IMG/VR virus record: IMGVR_UViG_3300030390_000535
Span: 1-24,680 of that record
Length of the DNA: 24,680 bases
Source of the DNA: a virus
Direction: 5' to 3' (one strand)
Part shown: positions 1 through 7,027 of the stretch, piece by piece
Position numbering within the stretch: position 1 is the first letter of the stretch
Layout of the letters: each line of letters opens with the position of its first letter
Notes under the pieces: generated by a model
Told to the model about the DNA's origin: nothing
The model's input: the letters and a program-made list of their open reading frames with translations, nothing else
Databases searched by the model: none
Program-made: the position numbers and the translations under genes

Positions 1-1651
1 GATCAGTTAGTTTAAAATAGTTACCATTCTTTTTTGCTAACAAAGCTTTTTTAGTTAATTTAGCACCTGCCTTAGCAGCAAAACCACCAGGCACACCAAG
101 GTTGACCATGATCTTAGTCAAGTTACCAGCAAAAGTTGCTTCAGCTTTTTCATCGAGTCCGGTTAAATCATCAAAGAAGTTTTCTACTTTAGCTGCGTTG
201 CTAGTACCAAAACCTAAATCCATAAGTGCAGCACCAAGCGTAAATGCACCTTTAGGTATATCTAATAAACCCGAACCAATACCAGCCAACATAGATTCTA
301 GTGTGCCTATTTTATTAGTTCCAAAAGAATTACCACCAAAACTTTTATTTTTATCTTTAGCAACACCACCGATAGACATACCAACACGGCCACCTTTATT
401 ATATTTTTTACCTGCTTGAATAGGCATAAAAGTTCCGGGAGTAGCATCAATATCAGTAGGATAGTTTTCAAACATTTCAGAAACATTTTTTTTTGTTATG
501 TATTTAGAAGTGCTAACAAGTTTAGGTAGTTCTAGCTCTTCAATTACAGCTTCAAAATTAGGCATTTTTCCTGTTTGCTTCTCTATTGCAGGTAAAGCTT
601 TAGCACCAATTCTACCTTCAACTGTTTCAAAACCCATGCCAATACTTTTATAAAAATCTTCAATTTTTCTTTTTTGTTCTATAATTTCAGGAGTATTACT
701 ACCAGCATATTTTTTGTAAAAAGAATCAACTGAATGATTAAAAGTTCTATTCATTCTTCCAACACCTAAAGTTTTATTACCAGGAAACATTATGTTTCTT
801 TTTTCACTTGCTATTGCAGAAAAATCATATACATCAAAAACCTTACCTTCTTTGGCTATTCTAATATAATCATCGTATGTTCTTGGTTTAAAACTTATTT
901 CTCCTGTTTCTTTATTTAATCTAACATCTATTAGTTTTTTTAATTTAGGGTAGTTTACAATGTCTTCTGGATTATTTTTAAAATATTGATTATACACGGC
1001 AACTTGTGTGCCTTGTTTTCTTAAAATTTCTTTTTCACTTTCATTTAAAAATTTTAATCCTTCTCTCATTCTTTTATTTTTATTTATAGCAGCTTGTTGA
1101 GGATTAGCTTTTCTTTTTGTTAATCCAGTTTTACCTTTATAAAAAGTGTTCATTCTTTCTATTTGACCTACGGTATATGGTGTTGTTTCCCCAAAATATT
1201 TTTTAGCTAAAACAGAATTAGCACTATTAGTTTTGGGTATATCCATCATACCTTTAAAATCTTTAACAAATTCTTTTTCTATTTGTTTGTTTGGAAAATC
1301 AACTCTGGTTACTTTACCTTGTGCGTTTCTTCTTGGTGTAGGTACTCCTATCTTTTCACCAGCACGTTTTTTTTCTGTAAAAATACGCATCTGTTTAGAT
1401 TTTTTGTCAGCTATTTGTTTTTTACTTGGGTTAGTAATAAACTTAGGATTAGGATAAAAATTTTGTACAATATTTCTAACAGTATTTCTAGAACCCTCAG
1501 GTACACCTATTTCTTTAGATGCTGTTTGTATAAACAAAGGTTCATTTTTTTTAAGTTTATCTAAATAATCAAATATTTTTTTATTTTTAGAACTTAATAG
1601 TTTAGATTTATTACCTTGTGATATTAATTTTGCAAATGTTCCTATAGCCAT
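1..1651 (-). CDS. Large internal virion (ejection) protein, partial: N-terminal 550 residues
   Basis: Open reading frame with no stop from ATG at 1651 to the left edge, giving 550 residues and continuing outside the window. The start lies 3 nt after the stop of the preceding gene (TAA-GCG-ATG). Residues 1-410 are Lys/Asn-rich and mostly hydrophilic. Residues 42-66 (QTASKEIGV..GSRNTVRNIV) resemble a helix-turn-helix. A GGRVG motif sits at 420-424 (YNKGGRVGMSIGG). It is followed by a Gly/Ala-rich amphipathic stretch at about 450-500 (MLAGIGSGLLDIPKGAF, then ALMDLGFGTSNAAKVENFF) of a kind I recall from very long ejection proteins of marine phages. As the last in a run of four ejection-type genes, it is placed like P22 gp16 or T7 gp16. 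The role is inferred from position, motif and style; no enzymatic domain is visible in the part seen. Confidence 0.72.
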   Translation of the reverse strand, partial: MAIGTFAKLISQGNKSKLLSSKNKKIFDYLDKLKKNEPLFIQTASKEIGVPEGSRNTVRNIVQNFYPNPKFITNPSKKQIADKKSKQMRIFTEKKRAGEKIGVPTPRRNAQGKVTRVDFPNKQIEKEFVKDFKGMMDIPKTNSANSVLAKKYFGETTPYTVGQIERMNTFYKGKTGLTKRKANPQQAAINKNKRMREGLKFLNESEKEILRKQGTQVAVYNQYFKNNPEDIVNYPKLKKLIDVRLNKETGEISFKPRTYDDYIRIAKEGKVFDVYDFSAIASEKRNIMFPGNKTLGVGRMNRTFNHSVDSFYKKYAGSNTPEIIEQKRKIEDFYKSIGMGFETVEGRIGAKALPAIEKQTGKMPNFEAVIEELELPKLVSTSKYITKKNVSEMFENYPTDIDATPGTFMPIQAGKKYNKGGRVGMSIGGVAKDKNKSFGGNSFGTNKIGTLESMLAGIGSGLLDIPKGAFTLGAALMDLGFGTSNAAKVENFFDDLTGLDEKAEATFAGNLTKIMVNLGVPGGFAAKAGAKLTKKALLAKKNGNYFKLTD

Positions 1652-1654
1652 CGC

Positions 1655-3265
1655 TTAACTCGCTGCGTGGGCTTTGGCTTCCTCGGGATCATTAGTAGGC
1701 ATAATTTCATTCTTACTATTAACAGCTAAGAATAAAGTGCCTTTAGTGCTAAGATTTTTTGGATCAGCGTATACACCAGGATTTTGTTCTAAAGTAGCAA
1801 CATCAAGTTCGCCATCATCTTCTGGAACTAATCTTTGAACACCAGCGTCTAACGCTAAATTATATAACTCGTTTGCTTCAGCGTCACTGTAGCTAGCAGT
1901 TTTCATAAACTCATTTACTACAGCTCGTTTTTCAGCATCTATTTGCATGTTCTCGGATATAGCTAGTTGTGCTGCAGCTTGGTTTGCTGCTGCCATACGT
2001 TCTTCTTTAGATCTTCTAGCCCCGGACAGCGGTTCATTGAACGCTCTACCTGCAGCGCCATAACCTTCGCCTTCCATCAACGCAGATCCACCCGCGATTA
2101 ACGCATCGCCGAGAGTTGCTAATTTGTTAGTGTCATCCGAACCTGCTAGTAACTCAGCATATTGTTCCATTGCCTGTTGCATACGTGCTTGGTTTTCTTC
2201 TTGGTTTCGTGCAGATAGTTGTTCTCTTGTCATGTTTGTTTTAGACACAACACCTGAATCATCCAGACCACCAGGTGAATCATCTAAACTAAATTGAGGT
2301 CCACCGTATAAAGTTTCATAAAACTTTTTATAAGAATCACCTTGTCCCAATAATGCGTCATATGCTTCTGATCCACTTTCAGAAGCTAATATATCTTTAA
2401 TTGTTGGTATTGCACCAATAGTCATGTTTATAGGAGTTCTAGATATTTCAGTAAGTAAATCATCAGCAGTGTCACCATAGGTCTCTCTAGTTTCGCCTGA
2501 CATATCTTGTCCATATCTTGCAAGACCATATGGCACACTTCCTAAAATAGCGCCTGTGCCTGCTGTTGATCCTAAAGTTTTAAAAGGAGCTCTTTTTAAA
2601 GCTTCTTTATAAGCTTTCATTATACCTTCACCAGCCTCGTCAGCCATGCCTAAATAAGGCACGTCTTTTGGCGCGTCTGTTTTTTTATATTTATCATACA
2701 GTTTTTTTAAATCTCTAGCTCTTCTACCGATATTACTAGCTCCACCTGTAAGAAGGTCTAATACTATACTACCCTTACCAAACTTTTGTCTAACTGATCC
2801 ACCAGCATTATAATTGTTACGATATTCCAGACCAGAAGTAATACCAACGCCGTGCGTGTTCACCGGTCCGCCTAGTTTAAACATTTTTCTACGTAGCGCT
2901 ACATGGCCACCATCTTGATATGGTAAGTGTTGTTTTAAAAAGTTCATGCTTTCAACAGCACCACCAGCAGCATAACCCCTATCAAGTCTTTCTTGCATAG
3001 CTTTTTCAAAAGCTTCTTCATAAGAAAAACCTTGTTCTTCAAGTTCTAGTACACGATCCATGTCTGGTCCACTACCTTCAGAAAAACCTACCCGACCACC
3101 GGTTGCAAATTGATCGTCATTAAAAGGGCCTTGTGGAACGAGTTCTATATTGCCTGGATCAAGCATTAAATCAAATTTTTCTATAATGTCTGGTGTTGCA
3201 TCATAGTCATAACCGAATTCATTCATTAAAGTGTCTACTAATCTTTGGTAAAGTGGTGGTGACAT
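1655..3265 (-). CDS. Internal virion protein with repeated GGxV motifs
   Basis: 536 aa. The start overlaps the preceding stop as TAATG and has a strong Shine-Dalgarno sequence (GGAGGAG). The first 160 residues carry five GGxV motifs: GGRVG at 56-60, GGAV at 101, GGHV at 119, GGPV at 132 and GGSV at 155. They are separated by short charged helices. A Gly/Ala stretch near residues 230-250 could associate with membrane. The second half is rich in Ala, Glu and Gln and mostly helical (for example around 345-450). No catalytic domain is recognised. The neighbours are the 438-aa Gln-rich protein upstream and the large partial ejection protein downstream, which together resemble the gp7-gp20-gp16 group of P22. 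The assignment as an ejection or internal virion protein is an inference from position and composition. Confidence 0.65.
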   Translation of the reverse strand: MSPPLYQRLVDTLMNEFGYDYDATPDIIEKFDLMLDPGNIELVPQGPFNDDQFATGGRVGFSEGSGPDMDRVLELEEQGFSYEEAFEKAMQERLDRGYAAGGAVESMNFLKQHLPYQDGGHVALRRKMFKLGGPVNTHGVGITSGLEYRNNYNAGGSVRQKFGKGSIVLDLLTGGASNIGRRARDLKKLYDKYKKTDAPKDVPYLGMADEAGEGIMKAYKEALKRAPFKTLGSTAGTGAILGSVPYGLARYGQDMSGETRETYGDTADDLLTEISRTPINMTIGAIPTIKDILASESGSEAYDALLGQGDSYKKFYETLYGGPQFSLDDSPGGLDDSGVVSKTNMTREQLSARNQEENQARMQQAMEQYAELLAGSDDTNKLATLGDALIAGGSALMEGEGYGAAGRAFNEPLSGARRSKEERMAAANQAAAQLAISENMQIDAEKRAVVNEFMKTASYSDAEANELYNLALDAGVQRLVPEDDGELDVATLEQNPGVYADPKNLSTKGTLFLAVNSKNEIMPTNDPEEAKAHAAS

Positions 3266-4581
3266 TAGCTTGCTCCTCCCGGATTATAACCAAACAAACT
3301 ACCTATGTTTGCCATGATACCACTACCTACACCAGCGGCACCTAAATATTTTTCTGCACCAGTTGCGCCCGGAGCAGTAGTAGATCCAGTAGTGTAACCA
3401 CCACCATAACCACCCATCATACTAGCTAGCTGTGAACCTATGAAACCCATTTGCTCATACGGTGCATACTGTCTTAGTTTATTACGTTGTGAAATTGCAT
3501 CAAGTCCTGCTTGTTGATATCTTTGTTGTTGATCACCAAAGCTACTTAAGATACCAAACTGCTGTGCTTGAAACTGCGGTATGGCGTTAGCCATTTGCAT
3601 ATTAGCTGCCAATGATTGTTGGTATGGTGACATCTGTGATTGTGCTAAACCTTGTTGGCTTTGTCCTGTTTGGAATAAATTATTAATGTCAGCTTGTGCT
3701 GCACCTAAAGCTTGCTGACCTAGACCAGATTGTAACTGTGCTGCGGTACCATACATACCTTGGTTTTGCTGTGCTTGTTGCATGGCTCTTTGACCCATAC
3801 CCATTTGTTGACCATAAGCTTGATTAGCTAATTGATTTGCTTGTGTAAAACCTTGTTGTCTTAAACCAGCTAACGTACCTGCCATGCCACGCGCACCTTG
3901 ACCAGCTAATTCACCCTGTGCTACACCGAATCTTGAACCACCAAAAGCATTGCCTGCACTACCTGCAAGTTGACTTTGTTGTTGTGCTAATTGTTGTTGG
4001 TAATCAGCCATGGTCGAATCAATAACTTCTTGTTGATACGGTGACATAAAACTTTCATAACCTTGTGGTCCACTAAATTGTCCGGCTCTTTGTAAATATT
4101 GATCACCTGCACCTTGGCCAGCTGCTGCTGCAGCCTGTGCAGCGTCTGCCGCAGAGCTAGCTTTTTTTAAAAATGGTGAAGCCGCAGTACTTGCATAGTA
4201 CCCTTGAGTTAATCCCTGTGCTTGATCTAAAGCTGATTTAGCTTGACCAAGTGCGCCTGCTCCAGCACCTTGAATTTGTCCTGCAGCTTGTCCCGCTGCA
4301 TCTAAAAATGGTTGGTAAGCCCCGATCCCCGATCCGGTGACCGCGCCAGTTGATGGGTCATAATTGAATCCTTGACCTTTTAAAGCAGACGTAATTGCTG
4401 CTTGTTGTAATTGGTTTTGGCCTGCAACTTTCGGTGCAAACGAATCTGTGTCTATACTACCTGTCATCATGCCCATTAGTTTGGGCATGTACATACTTAA
4501 CGCTGCTTCAATCGAAGGTGAAGATAAGGTTTGACTGGTCTGAGTACCAGTATTTTCTTGTGGTCTTTGTTTAGATCCCAT
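3265..4581 (-). CDS. Ala/Gln/Gly-rich internal virion protein (P22 gp20-like in composition)
   Basis: 438 aa, with both start and stop in TAATG overlaps with its neighbours; GGAG lies upstream of the start. The sequence is of low complexity, dominated by Gln, Ala and Gly, with many QQ, AQQ and QAxxQG steps between about residues 90 and 360. This predicts long helices or coiled coil with almost no charge. The C-terminus (about 385-438) is Gly/Tyr/Ala-rich (MMGGYGGGYTTGS). A stretch around 180-190 (FMSPYQQEVIDST) and a later MSPYQQSLA repeat the same short MSPYQQ motif. P22 gp20, a DNA-ejection protein, has a similar Ala/Gln/Gly bias, and the gene order here also fits. Homology is not provable by eye. 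Unlike its neighbours it lacks the GGRVG motif. Confidence 0.62.
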   Translation of the reverse strand: MGSKQRPQENTGTQTSQTLSSPSIEAALSMYMPKLMGMMTGSIDTDSFAPKVAGQNQLQQAAITSALKGQGFNYDPSTGAVTGSGIGAYQPFLDAAGQAAGQIQGAGAGALGQAKSALDQAQGLTQGYYASTAASPFLKKASSAADAAQAAAAAGQGAGDQYLQRAGQFSGPQGYESFMSPYQQEVIDSTMADYQQQLAQQQSQLAGSAGNAFGGSRFGVAQGELAGQGARGMAGTLAGLRQQGFTQANQLANQAYGQQMGMGQRAMQQAQQNQGMYGTAAQLQSGLGQQALGAAQADINNLFQTGQSQQGLAQSQMSPYQQSLAANMQMANAIPQFQAQQFGILSSFGDQQQRYQQAGLDAISQRNKLRQYAPYEQMGFIGSQLASMMGGYGGGYTTGSTTAPGATGAEKYLGAAGVGSGIMANIGSLFGYNPGGAS

Positions 4582-5837
4582 TATACTTTAGACTCCAAGC
4601 TATTCATTAAATCATACATTACTTGTGCACCTTTATTTACACTACCACCGCCAGCAGCTTTAACTGCATCTGAAGTCATTACAAATTCATTTTTTGCTAG
4701 CATCGCTGGCACGTCATCGTGTTTTTCTTTAGCACCCATCGGGATAAAACCGCCACCGCGACCTTCTAGTTGCATACCTTGTGGTACTTGTTCTGTTTGT
4801 GGAATACTACCAAGACCACCCATGTTATAATTACCTCTTACTGGACCACCTTGATTCATAAACTTACTTCTAAGTCTAGACATCTCTTCATCAAACTCAT
4901 CTAATTCAAACTCATTTAATTCTCTATATGGTTTATTAAACATTCTAAAAGAATGTTCGTCAGCATCATCTAAGGTACCGGGCTCGCCACCAGACCTAAG
5001 TCCAACACGTCCACCCATGTTCATTTCTTCGCTTTGCAATAACTCTTGGTATTGTCGTAAAGTTTCTTCCATGCGTTGTTTATTTAAATCTTGAGTTTCT
5101 CTTGAAAAATTCATCATATCTTCTGAAGCTTCTATGTCTGGTGATTCTTCTCTACCGTATATTTCTTGAAATAATCTTTGTGATAGTTCGTCGTCACCAA
5201 TAATAGCGTTTTCAGAAGGACCAATACGTCCGCCGTCCGCCATACCTGGTGCCATTACATATGGATTATATTCTCTAAGTTTCTTTTTATCCGGTAATGG
5301 TCCTGGATTAGGATTAGGGTTGTATCTATTTAAACCTGTATAATTTAATGATGGGTATAGTTCTTCATATCTACCCGCACCCATTTCAGTGCCAGGAGTA
5401 TAATCACCCTTCATACCACTACCGTAAGAAGCAAAAGATTTTCTTGCATCTTCAGGTGACATAATACCTTTAGACATCATCATGTGATAATCGTATGCTG
5501 CTTGTGCTGCGTCGTCATCTTTACTGGTGTCTAGTGGTTTATCTTTTCCTTGACTCATTAAAGCTAATGATCCAAGCCCTCCTGATGCACCTGCTATTTT
5601 AGCAGCAGTAGAAAATTGGCCGCCAGACCCTAACAAACCACCAAGAATACCTTTTGTTGCTGGTGTTGCGAGTGCTGTTCCTCCAAGACCCCCTGATCCA
5701 GCCATTGTTCCTAGTAATTTAGCTTTTGCTGCTGGTCCAAATAAACCTGCCCCTGCGCCACCGGTTGCTAGTAAAGCTAGTGGTAATAATACCTTTGGTC
5801 TAGCTACTTTTTTTACTATTTTTTTTAATGAACCCAT
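4581..5837 (-). CDS. Internal virion protein with N-terminal hydrophobic Gly/Ala region and GGRVG motifs
   Basis: 418 aa; TAATG coupling to the acyltransferase gene upstream. A basic N-terminus (MGSLKKIVKKVARPK) precedes a hydrophobic Gly/Ala-rich segment at about 16-95 that could insert into a membrane. The middle is acidic and helical. GGRIG is at 202-206, GGRVG at 275-279, GGPV at 330 and GGSV at 397. The C-terminal section 374-392 (DDVPAMLAKNEFVMTSDAV) matches a motif of the type DDVPAML..xEFV that I recall from marine phage internal or tape-measure-like proteins. The combination of membrane-like N-terminus, GGxV motifs and position first in the ejection block suggests an ejected protein. 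Its exact role is unknown. Confidence 0.65.
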   Translation of the reverse strand: MGSLKKIVKKVARPKVLLPLALLATGGAGAGLFGPAAKAKLLGTMAGSGGLGGTALATPATKGILGGLLGSGGQFSTAAKIAGASGGLGSLALMSQGKDKPLDTSKDDDAAQAAYDYHMMMSKGIMSPEDARKSFASYGSGMKGDYTPGTEMGAGRYEELYPSLNYTGLNRYNPNPNPGPLPDKKKLREYNPYVMAPGMADGGRIGPSENAIIGDDELSQRLFQEIYGREESPDIEASEDMMNFSRETQDLNKQRMEETLRQYQELLQSEEMNMGGRVGLRSGGEPGTLDDADEHSFRMFNKPYRELNEFELDEFDEEMSRLRSKFMNQGGPVRGNYNMGGLGSIPQTEQVPQGMQLEGRGGGFIPMGAKEKHDDVPAMLAKNEFVMTSDAVKAAGGGSVNKGAQVMYDLMNSLESKV

Positions 5838-6262
5838 TATAGATGATACTCTCTAGTTGTTAATTTGATGTGACTTCTAACTAAACCATTTGCTGCTAAT
5901 CTTAACCATTGTACTGGTTTACCGATGCCAATTAAGTGTGTGAAAAATGTTCTATAGTATAGCATAGCTTCGTTATGTTTTCGTTTAAAGATTGAATCGA
6001 TGACCCATAGTCTGTCGCCACTGTTCCAATCGTTATAACCAATCTCCCTGGTTTCTAAAAAATTCTTTTCGGTTTCCTCGTTTAAGAAAGCCCAATTTCT
6101 ATAACCATATACACCGTCTTCGTCTCTATGAACTTTACATTGTCCTAGCTCTAATGATGGGTATATGTGGTAAAATATTTCTTTGACCTTAGCACCGTTC
6201 CATACAGGATAGTCATCTTTGTATAAGTCGATAACTTCAAGTATGTCGTTTATGTCATCCAT
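5837..6262 (-). CDS. HlyC-like lysine acyltransferase (RTX toxin-activating acyltransferase family)
   Basis: 141 aa. Residues 52-91 align well with E. coli HlyC: YGYRNWAFLNEE..KNFL matches HlyC's AYCSWANLS..NEIKYL, and DWNSGDRLWVIDSI at 78-91 matches DWTSGDRKWFIDWI. HlyC-family enzymes move a fatty acyl chain from acyl carrier protein to internal lysines of a protoxin. The catalytic Asp92 of HlyC corresponds to Asp89 here. The catalytic His23 does not: the nearest alignment (DDYPV with HlyC RNWPV) puts Lys15 there. The C-terminus is short and basic. No Shine-Dalgarno sequence is visible in the 30 nt before ATG, unlike most genes here. The stop overlaps the start of the first ejection-protein gene as TAATG, which suggests its substrate may be a virion protein. 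Family membership is fairly sure; activity and substrate are inferred. Confidence 0.75.
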   Translation of the reverse strand: MDDINDILEVIDLYKDDYPVWNGAKVKEIFYHIYPSLELGQCKVHRDEDGVYGYRNWAFLNEETEKNFLETREIGYNDWNSGDRLWVIDSIFKRKHNEAMLYYRTFFTHLIGIGKPVQWLRLAANGLVRSHIKLTTREYHL

Positions 6263-6292
6263 ATTTTACGCAAGGTGGTTAAACTTGATAGC

Positions 6293-6538
6293 TTAGTCTC
6301 CCGACTCAGCTCCTATAGGTGGCATCTCCAGTACGCGTACCGTGATGTCTTTGGTAAAGTATTCTGCCCATGGTTTACCACAGTTAGAACAGTTACCTTG
6401 TGGTTCTTCTTCTGAATTTACCTCATTATCACAATTTTTGCAATAAGTTCTAGCATAAATTTCAGGTTGAATTACCGGTATTTCGTGGCCATCCACAGTC
6501 TTATAAGTAATAGGTTTACCTGCTTTAATCAAACGCAT
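6293..6538 (-). CDS. Small zinc-ribbon protein
   Basis: 81 aa. Two CxxC knuckles, C33-KN-C36 and C50-SN-C53, are separated by 13 residues (NCSNCGKPW in the second), which is a classic zinc-ribbon spacing. The start is a TAATG overlap with the 108-aa gene, with GGAG upstream. The N-terminal 30 residues (KPITYKTVDGHEIPVI) and the C-terminal tail (TVRVLEMPPIG) look like short beta strands around the zinc site. It lies between the nozzle group and the acyltransferase. It could be a small virion part or an assembly factor; nothing in the sequence decides this. Confidence 0.65.
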   Translation of the reverse strand: MRLIKAGKPITYKTVDGHEIPVIQPEIYARTYCKNCDNEVNSEEEPQGNCSNCGKPWAEYFTKDITVRVLEMPPIGAESGD

Positions 6539-6864
6539 TACGATATCTCCAATGCGGACATCACTACATGCAAATCGTTAGCATTTTCTGCTTGTACTTT
6601 AAGCTCTTCATTTTCGTTTAATACTAATGTATTAGTCAATAATTCTATTGTAGTTTTAGCAGATACATCTTTTTGTTTAAATAAACTAAAGACAGTATCG
6701 CTGCTATTTAATAACGTTACCGTTATTTCACAAGCATTACTAGCGTCATCATTAGATACTAAAATTGATCTAACTACAGTTACAGTGCTAGTCGGCACTG
6801 TATATAAAGGCGTTAAATCAGTAGTAGTTAAATCTACTTTTTTGTTTAAAAATAAATCAGCCAA
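6538..6864 (-). CDS. Small beta-sandwich virion protein (paralogue-like to the 109-aa gene at 19608-19937)
   Basis: 108 aa, using a TTG start at 6864; AGGA lies upstream inside the end of the preceding gene, which it overlaps by 8 nt. The sequence alternates Thr/Val/Leu strands (LTTTDLTPLYTVPTSTVTVV, ILVSNDDA.., TVTLLNSSDTVF, TTIELLTNTLVL) and has almost no helix, as expected for a small beta sandwich. It has the same length, strand order and ending (..VVMSALEIS versus ..WISRVDAIST) as the product of 19608-19937. Small proteins of this type accompany tail and nozzle genes in marine phages. The precise role is unknown. Confidence 0.65.
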   Translation of the reverse strand: MADLFLNKKVDLTTTDLTPLYTVPTSTVTVVRSILVSNDDASNACEITVTLLNSSDTVFSLFKQKDVSAKTTIELLTNTLVLNENEELKVQAENANDLHVVMSALEIS

Positions 6865-7027
6865 TGAACCAGTTCCTCGCTAATGTTTCGTCTTTAGTTT
6901 GTTGTTGATAACCAAAATTTAATTGTTGTACTATTTGTTCAAGCTCTTTGATAAGCGTGTTAAAAGTTGGAGAATCTACTATTCCGGTGTTGCTTTGTGG
7001 TAATCTACCTACAGTTATCTGTGCCAT
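6857..7027 (-). CDS. Short hypothetical protein between nozzle and 108-aa genes
   Basis: 56 aa (MAQITVGRLPQSNTGIVDSP at the N-terminus). The start shares its A with the stop of the 788-aa gene (TAATG) and has a strong GGAGGT 5 nt upstream, which supports it as real. The stop (TGA at 6857-6859) overlaps the next gene's TTG start. Residues 21-43 are a Gln-rich amphipathic helix (FNTLIKELEQIVQQLNF), possibly a short coiled coil. I do not recognise a family. Position suggests a small structural or assembly component. Confidence 0.62.
   Translation of the reverse strand: MAQITVGRLPQSNTGIVDSPTFNTLIKELEQIVQQLNFGYQQQTKDETLARNWFIG

Noticed and set aside
102-1564. Plus-strand frames at the left edge suggesting small genes
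   Set aside because: A single uninterrupted minus-strand frame of 550 codons covers this whole stretch, with matching ejection-protein motifs.
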